Positions 7,222 through 17,000 of a stretch of 64,000 nucleotides of DNA are shown one piece after another. This stretch comes from Flavisolibacter longurius (GTDB lineage: Bacteria > Bacteroidota > Bacteroidia > Chitinophagales > Chitinophagaceae). The stretch spans positions 344,680-408,679 of the forward strand of contig JABUMY010000004.1 in assembly GCA_013327885.1 (NCBI GenBank), written 5' to 3'. A program made the translations under genes and the position numbers. Under the pieces are notes generated by a model that worked only from the letters and a program-made list of their open reading frames with translations, searched no databases and was not told the DNA's origin. Within the stretch, counting starts at the first letter, position 1. Each line of letters starts with the position of its first letter.

Positions 7222-8604
7222 ATGTCTGAGCAATCAACCTCGTTTGTAGCCAAAAGCACCATCAAAGCCGCCGACAGAGAGCATCGCCGCAAGATCAACT
7301 TCAACATATCCCGCTACAACGCGGTTGTGCCCAATGGCAAACAACAGTTTACCGATGTGCACCTGGCCCGCGAAAAAGCCAAGAACCTGAAATGGCAGGC
7401 CATTGGCTCGCTGGACAAGCAACTCGAAAGCTTCGAGGAAAAGATCACCAGTCGTGGCGCTAAAGTGCTGTGGGCCGAAACGGCCGACGATGCCCTGGAA
7501 GAGATCCTGAAGATCTGCAAAGTAAAAGCCTGCACCACACTTGTCAAAAGCAAAAGCATGGTAACGGAGGAAATTCACCTCAACAAATTCCTGGAGAAGA
7601 ACGGCATTGAAAGCGTGGAAACGGACCTGGGTGAATACATTCAGCAACTCGATGGCGAACCACCTTACCATATTGTAACGCCGGCCATGCACAAAAGCAA
7701 GGAAGACGTGGCGCGGCTGTTCAACAATAAGCTGGGAACAGACCCCGGGCTCAACCCCAGCCAACTAACCCTTGTGGCCCGCGAAAAGCTGCGGGAAAAA
7801 TACACCGCCGCGCAAGTAGGCGTTACTGGTGCCAATTTTATCATTGCCGATACCGGCGCCATTGCTCTTACCGAGAACGAAGGTAACGGCCGCCTAAGCT
7901 GCGCCTGGCCCCAAACGCACATTGTGATTGTAGGCATCGAAAAGGTTATTCCTTCGCTCACTGATCTTTCCCTTTTCTGGCCTTTGCTGTCAACCTATGG
8001 CACAGGGCAAAGAGTAACCTCTTATAATTCGATCATCAGCGGGCCGCGGCAGGAAGGTGAATCGGACGGCCCTGAAGAAATGTACGTGATCCTTCTGGAT
8101 AACGGTCGAACCAACATTTTGGCCAATCCAAAAAGCCGCGAATCGCTTTATTGCATTCGTTGCGGTGCCTGTTTGAATGCCTGTCCCGTGTACAAGAACA
8201 TCGGTGGTCATGCTTATGAAACCACTTACAGCGGACCGATTGGATCGGTGATCACACCGCACCTGAAAAAGATGAACGACTGGAAGCACCTGAGCTATGC
8301 TTCCTCGCTTTGTGGAAACTGCACGGAGGTGTGTGCCGTTAAGATCAACCTCCACGAACTGCTGCTCGAAAACCGACACGAAGCGGTGGAAGAAGGCGCT
8401 GCTGCCATGACCGAACGGGTGGCATGGAAGTTTTGGAAAACGGCCATGATGAGCCGGCGGTTGATGAACACAGGCTCGGGAAAAATGAAAAGCTGGGCGG
8501 TCAGCAGTTTTGTAAAAGACTGGAGCCGTCACCGCGCCGACCTGCAATTCCCGGCCAAATCATTTAATCAGCAGTGGAAAGAAAGGAATAACAAAAGGCC
8601 TTAA
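7222..8604 (+). CDS. lutB: LutB-type iron-sulfur protein of L-lactate utilisation
   Basis: 460 residues. N-terminal LUD domain (about 70-300) followed by a two-cluster ferredoxin region: CIRCGACLNACPVY near residue 310 and CGNCTEVCAVKI near 360. In other bacteria LutA, LutB and LutC form an NAD-independent L-lactate dehydrogenase. No lutA or lutC is adjacent here. The flanking genes are DUF3109 and a polysaccharide deacetylase, each within 10 nt, so the operon context does not itself point to lactate. Confidence 0.88.
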   Translation: MSEQSTSFVAKSTIKAADREHRRKINFNISRYNAVVPNGKQQFTDVHLAREKAKNLKWQAIGSLDKQLESFEEKITSRGAKVLWAETADDALEEILKICKVKACTTLVKSKSMVTEEIHLNKFLEKNGIESVETDLGEYIQQLDGEPPYHIVTPAMHKSKEDVARLFNNKLGTDPGLNPSQLTLVAREKLREKYTAAQVGVTGANFIIADTGAIALTENEGNGRLSCAWPQTHIVIVGIEKVIPSLTDLSLFWPLLSTYGTGQRVTSYNSIISGPRQEGESDGPEEMYVILLDNGRTNILANPKSRESLYCIRCGACLNACPVYKNIGGHAYETTYSGPIGSVITPHLKKMNDWKHLSYASSLCGNCTEVCAVKINLHELLLENRHEAVEEGAAAMTERVAWKFWKTAMMSRRLMNTGSGKMKSWAVSSFVKDWSRHRADLQFPAKSFNQQWKERNNKRP

Positions 8605-8612
8605 TTTACAGT

Positions 8613-9920
8613 GTGATCATTTATAGCCATACGTTGTCGCCACGCTTGCAGTACGTGGTTGATTTCCTGTCGCAATACTACAATACACCCATCAAGCTGC
8701 TGTGCGATGAGGAGAAATACCTTGTGCACCCCGATCCGCACCGGATCAACTACAGCTATCACCGTTTGCAGGAAGGCGAAGTGTGGATCCACTCGCATGT
8801 GCTCCTTTTCGAGTCCACCATCCGGCCGGTGAAGATTGAATGTTTTGAGCACAACGGGCACAAGGCTTTTTTTAAAACGGAAGGTGATACCGGCTTTGAT
8901 CTTTTTGCCGGTATTTTCTTTTTGCTGACCCGCTACGAAGAGTACCTGCCGCACCGCAAGGACATGTACGGCCGGTACGATCACCATGCCTCGCTAGCTT
9001 CTAAAGAAAACTTTTTGCACCTGCCGCTAGTCAATCTTTGGCTGGAAGATTTCAGGCAGTTGCTGCAGGAACGCTTTCCGGATCTCAAACTGCCGATGCC
9101 GCGTTTTCAATACAAAGCAACGTATGATATCGACATTGCCTGGAGCTACAGGAACAAAGGCCTCCAGCGCAATGCAGGCGCCATTGCCAGGCTTTTCTTT
9201 GCGGGCAAATGGGGCTCAATGCTGCACCGCATCGGGGTAATAAGAGGCCGCAGGCAAGACCCCTTTGATGCCTATGAGTGGATGGATGACCTGCACCGGC
9301 AGGCAGGCCTGCAGCCACTTTATTTTATCCTGGCAGCCCAGCAGCGCAGCCGGTACGACAGGAACATTGATCCCAGGAACCCGGCCTTTGTTGAACTGGT
9401 TAGGGATCTTGCATCGAAGTATACCGTTGGCCTGCATCCTTCCTGGGCCAGTGGCGATCAGCAACCGCTTTTGGCAAAAGAAAAAGGCTGGCTTGAAAAC
9501 ATTTCCGGAAGATCCATAACAGCATCGCGGCAGCACTTCCTTCGTTTTGATTTGCCTGCAACCTACCGGCGATTACTTGCAGCAGGTATTTCCGACGAAT
9601 ATTCCATGGGCTATGGCACCATCAATGGCTTCAGGGCTTCGGTTGCCACACCGTATGATTGGTTTGACCTGAAGGCCGAAAGCAAAACAGGGCTGCGCAT
9701 TCATCCATTTTGTTTTATGGATGCCAATGCTTTTTATGAAGAAAAAAAATCAGCTGCCGATGCCTTGCAGGAAATGCTGCAGTTGTACGATACGGTTCGC
9801 TCGGTGAAAGGAACCATGATCACGGTTTGGCACAATAGCTTTCTGGGTGTTGATCCAACATTCGAAGGCTGGCGGGAAGCATACGAACAGTTTGTGTTGC
9901 GAATTAAAGAGGAAAAGTGA
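8613..9920 (+). CDS. Polysaccharide deacetylase family protein (NodB-like)
   Basis: 435 residues. The C-terminal half has NodB-type features: TYDIDIAW with the Asp pair near residue 172, GLHPSWAS (His metal ligand) near 270, and TVWHNSF near the end. An additional N-terminal domain of about 150 residues precedes it. Predicted to de-N-acetylate a surface or wall polysaccharide; substrate unknown. No signal peptide is visible. Start is GTG 8613, 8 nt after lutB. Confidence 0.8.
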   Translation: MIIYSHTLSPRLQYVVDFLSQYYNTPIKLLCDEEKYLVHPDPHRINYSYHRLQEGEVWIHSHVLLFESTIRPVKIECFEHNGHKAFFKTEGDTGFDLFAGIFFLLTRYEEYLPHRKDMYGRYDHHASLASKENFLHLPLVNLWLEDFRQLLQERFPDLKLPMPRFQYKATYDIDIAWSYRNKGLQRNAGAIARLFFAGKWGSMLHRIGVIRGRRQDPFDAYEWMDDLHRQAGLQPLYFILAAQQRSRYDRNIDPRNPAFVELVRDLASKYTVGLHPSWASGDQQPLLAKEKGWLENISGRSITASRQHFLRFDLPATYRRLLAAGISDEYSMGYGTINGFRASVATPYDWFDLKAESKTGLRIHPFCFMDANAFYEEKKSAADALQEMLQLYDTVRSVKGTMITVWHNSFLGVDPTFEGWREAYEQFVLRIKEEK

Positions 9921-9930
9921 GGGAGGAGAA

Positions 9931-9969
9931 GTTCACGAGTTCACTTGTTCACGGGCTCACGAGTTGAAC
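9931..9969 (+). repeat. GTTCACGAG word repeat
   Basis: Four near-copies of the word GTTCAC/GCTCACGAG directly after the deacetylase gene (GTTCACGAG, TTCACTT, GTTCACG, GCTCACGAG). Low-complexity, found only in this spacer within the window. Confidence 0.6.
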
Positions 9970-10002
9970 AGCCAGCATTACAGTTTAAAATTTGTATAAA
10001 AG

Positions 10003-10091
10003 TTCCGTTTCACGTTTGACGTCTCCCGTTTGACGTTTCTCGTCGCACATCTCACTTCTCTCGTTTCTCGTTTCTCATCTCCCGTCTCGCC
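10003..10091 (+). repeat. CGTTTCTC/CGTTTGAC word repeat at the end of the EamA gene
   Basis: About nine near-copies of CGTTT(CTC/GAC) and CTCCCGT words. The array runs through the EamA stop codon at 10052 and encodes that protein's last dozen residues (REMRNEKREK). Confidence 0.65.
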
Positions 10092-11068
10092 TGCCTGTTT
10101 ACCAAAAAAACTCCCAGCAATGTTATCAGCACGCCGGCCACTATGGCACCAGTGATCTTTTCATCAAACAAAAGAGCGCCGGCAGCAAAAGCCACCATGG
10201 GATTGATGTAGGCATAAAGCGAAGCCTGTTCTGTCGGCAGGTTTTGCAACGCATACAAGTACGCAATAAATGACAGCACGGAGCCAAACAAGACCAGGTA
10301 AAGAATGGCCGTCCACGCCTGCCAGGGAATGGCTGAAAACGCAATGCTGCTGTTGGTAGCGCTTGCAATTAGATACAACAGCGGCCCGGAAATGATCATT
10401 TGCAAACCCAGGGCGAAATAAGGATTAAAGCGCAAGGCATGTTGCTTGGTGTACAACGTGCCAAAGGCCCACGACCAGGTAGAAACGAGCGAAAGAAAAA
10501 TACCAAAGCGAAATTCTGCGTTGAGGAAATCATGGAGGTGTTCGTAAAAAATAACACAGATGCCGGTAAAGCCCAGCACCAGTCCCGCTACAGTTCCCCG
10601 CTTCATCGTTGACCGGGCACCCCAAAAACCGATCAGCACCAACCAAAGGGGAAAGATGGCGCCAATGATGGAACCCAGTCCGGCCGAAATGTATTGCACG
10701 CCCCAGGTGGAAAGCCCGTTGCTTAGCATAAAATTCAGGATGCTTAAAACAAGGATGGGCCCCCATTCTTTTCCCTTCGGAAAGCTGGTGCCGCGAATCA
10801 AAAAATAAGTGACATATACCAGTCCGCCCAGTGTTTGACGAATACCGGCCAGTTGCAAGGCGGGCATGTACCGCACCCCTTCCTTGGATGCCACCCAGGT
10901 AGTGCCCCAAAAAAGACAAACAACACCCAGGGCAAAAAGAGCTTTGGGCCTGGTGCCGCGTTGCAAAAAGCCAAACGGGTTGAGCAAGCTTGCCTGGCGG
11001 GTAAAGGCCACAGCGCCATTCAAGGCATCGCTGACTTTTGGAAACGAAAAAATGATCTTACGGCGCAT
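10052..11068 (-). CDS. EamA (DMT) family transporter
   Basis: 338 residues, ten predicted membrane helices in two EamA halves; the first begins LFALGVVCLFWGTTWVASKE. The family exports or takes up small metabolites and drugs; substrate unknown. The open frame extends upstream to 11326, but that part is a translated GTTCGATG repeat, so I start at ATG 11068 (MRRKII). A more internal start near residue 40 is possible because residues 1-38 are not membrane-like. The C-terminus REMRNEKREK is encoded by the flanking word repeat. Confidence 0.82.
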   Translation of the reverse strand: MRRKIIFSFPKVSDALNGAVAFTRQASLLNPFGFLQRGTRPKALFALGVVCLFWGTTWVASKEGVRYMPALQLAGIRQTLGGLVYVTYFLIRGTSFPKGKEWGPILVLSILNFMLSNGLSTWGVQYISAGLGSIIGAIFPLWLVLIGFWGARSTMKRGTVAGLVLGFTGICVIFYEHLHDFLNAEFRFGIFLSLVSTWSWAFGTLYTKQHALRFNPYFALGLQMIISGPLLYLIASATNSSIAFSAIPWQAWTAILYLVLFGSVLSFIAYLYALQNLPTEQASLYAYINPMVAFAAGALLFDEKITGAIVAGVLITLLGVFLVNRQARREMRNEKREK

Positions 11069-11170
11069 GGTTCCTTTGCTCTTTTTGCCCCGCAAAGAAA
11101 AGAAGATTACTGCATGCCGCTTGCAGGATTGCGGATGAGTGGTTGGTGCGCAGGAACAGGAGGAGGGAGC

Positions 11171-11271
11171 AGGTTTGAGGGTCGATGTTTGAGGTTTGAC
11201 GTTCGATGTTCGAGGACAGTGTTCGGGGTTGAAGGTTTGATGTTCGATGTTTGCTGTGCAAGGTTCAAGGA
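11171..11271 (+). repeat. GTTCGATGTTTGAGG word repeat upstream of the EamA gene
   Basis: Roughly seven near-copies of GTTCGATGTT or GGTTTGA words over 100 bp. Lies upstream of the EamA gene on its promoter side. Confidence 0.65.
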
Positions 11272-11438
11272 GTTTGTTGCCTGTTTTTCGTTTTTGTTTT
11301 ATGTTGAAACTTCCCGGCCAGGTCAACTCTTGTTTATTGTTTGTACTACAATGGATAGTACTATTAAGCTATTGCTATCCATTTAGCGATAAGCATTAAC
11401 AGAATTTTTCTCTCGTTATCGAGAATTCGTCTACCAAA

Positions 11439-11578
11439 GTTGCCCCGCCATTTATGGCGGGGGTGACAATCATGGGATTAAATAAGTAGCGGCTATAGCC
11501 AAACCGGTTTGGCTATAGCCGCTATTAAGACAGCCTATCAAATCTTATCTTATCCCCGCGCTAAAGCGGCGGGGCAAC
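11439..11578. repeat. 140-bp nested palindromic element with a 38-bp perfect palindrome
   Basis: Outer arms GTTGCCCCGCC (11439-11449) and GGCGGGGCAAC (11568-11578) are exact reverse complements. Inside each arm is a local hairpin (CCCCGCCA/TGGCGGGG at 11443-11462; CCCCGC/GCGGGG at 11554-11574). At the centre, 11487-11524 is a perfect 38-bp palindrome with half-site TAGCGGCTATAGCCAAACC. No ORF fits. May be a MITE or another foldback element; no target duplication recognised. Confidence 0.85.
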
Positions 11579-11837
11579 TGGAGAAAAGCAATACAGCAAG
11601 AAGAGCACTGTCTCAAAAAAGTATATATGACGTAGCAAATCAAAAATTGAAAATTGCTTTTTCACCAAAAATGCATGTAACCAAAATAAAGTAGCCGGTT
11701 TTCTATCTCCACATTTTTGCTTCACTCCAACACCAACATCACCATCAACTTCCGCTTCAATTGTGAATACTATTCTTACATAGAAATACATTCCAGCAAG
11801 AACATCATGCTACAAATGCAACTCCTTTGTTGCTGAA
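11579..11837. other. Gene-free stretch between the palindrome and the HD-PycTM gene
   Basis: About 260 bp, AT-rich, with the sequence CTGTCTCAAAAAA at 11609-11621 that resembles some insertion-sequence ends. No supported gene, terminator or complete IS found. The 61-codon plus-strand frame across 11509-11694 runs through the palindrome and is not credible. Confidence 0.4.
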
Positions 11838-13103
11838 TCAGTAATCGATCTTTGTTTGCGAAGAACTGCCGCCGCCATTGTCCATGTTTTCAATAAAAGC
11901 AGCTGTGCCCAGTGCAATAACAACAATGATCAAACCCACCATAAACACCGTGTAAGCTATGCGCAGGTAACGGTATTTGCGGGCCAGCACCACACCCAGG
12001 TAATAGATGTCCATCATCATGGTGTTGTACAGGTATTCTTTGTCGCGGATCATTTGGTTCATGCCCCACTGGTAATCCTGCAACTGCATGCGGTGAAAAT
12101 TGCCAAAGAAAAGAAGGTTGGTTTTTTTGTTGCGGATGTCTTCTTCCGTAAACCGTCCGCTGTTGATCGAAGGCCGCGTGGCCAGGATGGCAAAGGTCAC
12201 ACAAACCAAACATGTAAGCACCAAAATTACCACCGGGATAATATAGCCTTCGTTACCCGCTGCCATTATGCGTGGCAAGCCATACGAAACGGCAACGGAA
12301 AGAATAATGGAGTTGACGGTAATAAGAATATGCGCTTTGCTGTCGGCCATGCCGCTCAACTCAATGTGGTTGTTGGAGGTGGTGCGAAACATGGTTTGAA
12401 TGCCACGCTCTGCATTTTTTTGTTCCTGCGCACTGATGGCTTCCACTTCCGTCAGGTAAGGAAATATTTTTTCAGGTTCTGCTGCAACAGGTTCCAGCTT
12501 GTCGTTTTTCTTTTTGGTGAGCTGGGAAAGATTGGTCTGCTTTTTCGGCTCCAGAAATTCCTGCCCGTAATCGGTAAAATAGCGGTGATTACCAAGAAAC
12601 TGGATGTTGTTCTTACGCCATTCTTTTTTGTTGATTTTGTGCCCAAGCATGCTTTCACGTTCCTGCTTCAGCAACAGGTTTCTGGCTTTGAAATCTTCCG
12701 TGGAAAGATGAAAAAGATCGGCATCGCAAAGAATTTTTTCAATCAGGCTTACCGGCGATTGCGGCATTTTGGTGGCCTGGATGCAGGAGGCCACACGCTG
12801 AATGGTGGTATCATCTACCTGGTGATTGGCGAGAAACTGTGTAGTAATCTGTACACTCACATCCTCATGTCCTTCGGCACGACCGGCAGAATATCCGGTA
12901 TCGTGAAACCAGGCAGCCAGCATCAACACCAACCGGTCCTCCTCCTGCAACTGATAATGATTGGCCATATGGCTACAGGCTTCCACCACGTCCTCGGTAT
13001 GCTCCAGACTGTGGAAAACAAATTCCGGATTTACCTTGTGTTGGAATACATCTGTAACGTAAGCCCGGGCTGCGCCCAACAACTGGCTGTTCGTTTCATT
13101 CAT
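11838..13103 (-). CDS. HD-domain protein fused to a Pycsar-effector-like membrane domain
   Basis: 421 residues. The N-terminal half is an HD phosphohydrolase domain: HSLEHT (H31, H35), WFHDTG (H67, D68) and CDADLF (D127, D129). A linker (about 185-235) leads to a PycTM-type module with three hydrophobic segments (about 257-276, 287-308, 381-403) and a loop between the second and third. PycTM proteins are effectors of Pycsar anti-phage signalling by cCMP or cUMP. Here the partner cyclase is absent and the receptor is fused to an HD domain that could hydrolyse a nucleotide. I start at MNETNS (13103), since the longer frame overlaps the divergent gene at 13142. Domain calls are from recognised motifs; the role is inferred. 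Confidence 0.75.
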   Translation of the reverse strand: MNETNSQLLGAARAYVTDVFQHKVNPEFVFHSLEHTEDVVEACSHMANHYQLQEEDRLVLMLAAWFHDTGYSAGRAEGHEDVSVQITTQFLANHQVDDTTIQRVASCIQATKMPQSPVSLIEKILCDADLFHLSTEDFKARNLLLKQERESMLGHKINKKEWRKNNIQFLGNHRYFTDYGQEFLEPKKQTNLSQLTKKKNDKLEPVAAEPEKIFPYLTEVEAISAQEQKNAERGIQTMFRTTSNNHIELSGMADSKAHILITVNSIILSVAVSYGLPRIMAAGNEGYIIPVVILVLTCLVCVTFAILATRPSINSGRFTEEDIRNKKTNLLFFGNFHRMQLQDYQWGMNQMIRDKEYLYNTMMMDIYYLGVVLARKYRYLRIAYTVFMVGLIIVVIALGTAAFIENMDNGGGSSSQTKIDY

Positions 13104-13141
13104 GGTACTTGGTGCATTGTTTGATAAAGTAAAAGTAACAA

Positions 13142-14041
13142 ATGCGTAAAATGTTATTTCAAAAGAAATGCCTGCCTCTTCCGTTCCTATTTTTCGTTTG
13201 TACGCTGCTGTTTGTTGCAGGATGTAAACAAAAAGGATCCTCACCGCCCGATTATGACCTGGGAAACCCCCAAACCACACTGCTCGGGAAAGCCCTGAAC
13301 GAAATTTCCGGCATTACCTATGCCAGTGCAGAAGACAGCACCCTCCTGGGAATTGTTGACGGCCAGCAAAAAGTTTTTATGCTGAACATGCGTACGGCAA
13401 AGTTGACTGACTACACGGCGGATGTGGTGCCGAAAAACAGCGATCCGGAAGATATTGTAAAGAAGGACAGTTCCGTTTTTATTTTACTGAGCAAGGGCAT
13501 TATTTACGAAGTGCCCGGAGCTGCAAAAGACACATCAGGTAAAGACACAACAGGTATCAAGATCTACGACCTTGGTCTCAAGGGTACCAACGATTTTGAA
13601 ACGATGTATTACGATTCATCGGCAAATGCGCTGGTGATCATGTGCAAAGAATGCGCACATGAAAAAGGAAAGGGTTATCGCACGGCCTACCGCTTTGACC
13701 TGGCCACCCGCACATTTGACTCCTCGGAGCTTTATACCATCGATAAAGAAGAAGTACGGAAAATTGTCAACGACGCCGAGGCCAAGTTCGATCCATCGGC
13801 CGCCGCCATTCATCCCCTGAACAACCGGCTGTATATTCTTTCGTCGGCCGGCAACCTGCTGGTGGTTGCTACCCTGCAGGGCGAGGTGCTGGAAGCTTAT
13901 AATCTCAATCCCGATGTATTTCCCCAATCCGAGGGCATTGCTTTTGCACCCAATGGAGATATGTTGATCACAAATGAGAAAAAGCATGGCGAACCCACCC
14001 TACTTCGTTTTCCGTATAAGCCTCAAAAAAGCAAAAAATAA
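13142..14041 (+). CDS. SdiA-regulated-domain lipoprotein
   Basis: 299 residues. Lipoprotein signal with lipobox VAGC (Cys at about 28), then a beta-propeller-like body with repeated LxGIVDGQQKVF, NDFETMYY and FPQSEGIAFAPNGDMLITNE motifs of the SdiA-regulated family. Probably a periplasmic or outer-membrane lipoprotein of unknown function. Divergent from the HD-PycTM gene with 38 bp between starts. The phosphoesterase-barrel gene begins 4 nt after its stop, so the two are likely co-expressed. Confidence 0.78.
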   Translation: MRKMLFQKKCLPLPFLFFVCTLLFVAGCKQKGSSPPDYDLGNPQTTLLGKALNEISGITYASAEDSTLLGIVDGQQKVFMLNMRTAKLTDYTADVVPKNSDPEDIVKKDSSVFILLSKGIIYEVPGAAKDTSGKDTTGIKIYDLGLKGTNDFETMYYDSSANALVIMCKECAHEKGKGYRTAYRFDLATRTFDSSELYTIDKEEVRKIVNDAEAKFDPSAAAIHPLNNRLYILSSAGNLLVVATLQGEVLEAYNLNPDVFPQSEGIAFAPNGDMLITNEKKHGEPTLLRFPYKPQKSKK

Positions 14042-14045
14042 TTTG

Positions 14046-17000
14046 ATGAGAAGCCTCTTGTTTTGTGTTTTCGCCCTGGTGACAACCACCTGCATAGCGC
14101 AGACCGACACCCTTACCCAACGCGTTTTTTTGATTGGCGATGCCGGCGAAATCTTTGCCGGTGACCGTCACCCGGTTGTGGACTGGCTGCAGAAAAATGT
14201 AAACTGGGACGATGAACGAAACAGCGCCGTTTATCTTGGTGATAACATTTACCCGCTGGGTCTGCCCATGAAAGGTGAGCCGGAATATGAGAACGCCAAA
14301 AGGATTGTAGATTACCTGGTGAAACCATTCGTGGGTAAAAAAGGCAAAGCGTTTTTTGTACCCGGCAACCACGACTGGGAGAACGGCAAAATGGGCGGCT
14401 GGCAACGTATCCGCAACCAGCACAATTACATCAATGGTATGGGACAGAGCAATATCCAGTCCCTGCCCACCGACGGTTGTCCCGGGCCCATAGCTGTTGA
14501 CTTCAACGACCAGTTGGCCGTGGTGTTTATCGATAGCCAATGGTTTTTATACATTCATGAAAAGCCGGGCTTTAGTTCCTCTTGTAATAGCCGTTCGGTA
14601 CAGGAGTTTGCTACCGAATTGCAGGAAATTGTAGCGCAGCACCAAAACCAGTTGCTGCTGATTGTAAACCATCATCCTATTTATTCGTTTGGGCCGCACG
14701 GCGGCGACTATACGTGGAAAGAGCACCTTTTTCCCTTAACCGCCGTCAACAAAAATCTTTGGATACCGCTGCCGGTGCTGGGTTCCATTTATCCCATTGC
14801 CCGCGGTGTATTTGGCAACCTGCAGGACATTAAGCACCCGTTGTACCAAACAATGGCCGAAGTGCTGGAAGAAGCTATCCGCAAGCATCCTAACGCCATC
14901 ATTGCTTCGGGTCACGACCACAGCCTTCAATTTATCCGGCGCACCATTCAAAAAGATACTATTTACCAGATCGTTAGCGGGTCGGGTGCAAAGATCAGCC
15001 GCATCAAAGAAAACAAGGAAGGCGACCTGCTTTTCCAGGACCTGATGCACGGCTTTTCTACGCTGGAGATCTACAAAAGCGGCCGTACGGTAACCAAGTT
15101 TTACAACCTGAACAGCAAAGACCTTTCGGACAATACCTGGAGCCGTGACCTGGAATCCATCACAGCACCAACAACCGTAATCTCATCAGACAGCATCCCC
15201 GTTTTGCCGGAAGCGGTAACGGTGGCTGCCAACCCGGGGCTTGCTTCAAGTGGCATGCGCAATTTTTTACTGGGAAAAAATTACCGGTCTGAATGGACAA
15301 CACCGGTTACCGCACCAGTGCTTGACCTGGGTAAAGAGTTTGGCGGTCTTACACCAACAAAGCAAGGTGGCGGAAAACAAACCCGGTCGCTGCGGGTGGT
15401 CGATGCCAACGGCAAAGAGTGGTCGCTTCGCTCAGTGGAGAAGTTCCCTGAGGCGGCCATTCCGCCCGACATGCGGCAAACCTTTGTACAGGACCTCGTG
15501 AACCAGGGCATCTCGGCTTCTTACCCTTTTGGAAGTTTGTCAATAGAGCCGCTGGCAAAAGCTGCCGGTGTTCCTTATCATCGCAAAAAACTGATCTATA
15601 TACCTGACGATCCCCGGCTGGGACGTTTCCGGCCAACGTTCAAGAACACGCTGGCTATTATGGAAGAGCGGGAACCCGATGGCATCACCAAAACCGACAA
15701 CACCGATGAAGTGGTGCTGAAGCTGGCAAAGGACAATGATGACCACATTGACCAGGTAGCGGTGTTAAAGGCCCGCCTGCTGGATAATTTTTATATGGAC
15801 TTCGACCGCCACGAAGGGCAATGGGATTGGGCTACAAGGGACACCGGCAAGGGCAAGGTTTATTTTCCCATTCCCAAAGACCAGGACCAAGTGTTTTTTG
15901 TGAACCAGGGTGTGGTGCCGCATTTTGTAAAACGTCCCTGGCTGGTACCCGAACTCCAGGGTTTTGAAGGCGAAGCAAAAGACATTAAAACCTTTAACCG
16001 GCCCGCCCGCAACTTCGACCGCTTTTTCCTCAACGAGTTGGAAAGGGAAACCTGGAGTAACCAGGTGGATACTTTTTTAAGTAAGATGACGGATGCGGTA
16101 CTGGAAGAAGCACTCTTGCGCCAACCCAAAGAAGTGCGGGGCTTTCACTACGATAAAATTTTATCGACACTCAAAGAGCGGCGCAAGTATTTCAAGTCCG
16201 ACATGCTGAAGTATTACGACTTCCTGTCGGAAGAAGTGAACATTGTTGGTTCCAACCAGCGGGAGTTGTTTGTGATCGACAAACTCGAAGGCGGCAAGGT
16301 ACATGTCAAAGTCAACAAGATCGATACGAACGGCAACATTGCCACCCGTGTTTACGAACGCACCTTTGATGAAAAGTTCACCCGCCAGTTGATGATCTAT
16401 GGATTGGAAGGCAAGGACAGTTTTGTGGTAAAGGGAGTGGCCAGTACCATTAAGATGCGCATTATCGGTGGCCCCGGCGATGATTATTTCCGCAACGAAA
16501 GCAGCGAAGGAAAGGCCATCAGGGTGTATGATGTGAGCTTTGAAGACAACAAGTTCGAGGGCAATCTTTCCGGCTTTTTACAACGGGTAGGCAACAACCC
16601 AAGCAACAACGAATACACGCCTATATTTTACCGGTATGGTTATGTAAAACCTGGCCTGACCGCGGCCTTTAACATCGACGACGGCGTATTCATTGGCGGC
16701 CGTATGGAAGTGCTTACGCATGGCTTCCGGAAAGAACCCTTTAGTGAACGGCATATTTTTACAGCAGGTCATGCCCTGCGTACCTCCTCGTATTATTTTA
16801 CGTATGCCGGCGATTTTACACGGGCAGTTGGCATTAACGACCTGCTCATTCGCGGCGACTTACGGGCACCTATAAACGTAAGCAACTTTTTTGGCATTGG
16901 TAACAATACCACCTACAACCGAGAACTAGGCGGCCCGCGGCTGCAGTACTACCGGTCAAGGTACAACATCGGTAACCTGTCTGTTATGCTGCGTCGTCAC

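Noticed and set aside
11600..11640. Insertion-sequence end (CTGTCTCAAAAAA)
   Set aside because: No transposase remnant or matching second end found.
11509..11694. 61-codon plus-strand frame
   Set aside because: Begins in the palindrome and has no protein-like features.
11856..13124. 422-codon plus-strand frame
   Set aside because: Antisense shadow of the HD-PycTM gene; His/Gln/Val-rich composition typical of such shadows.
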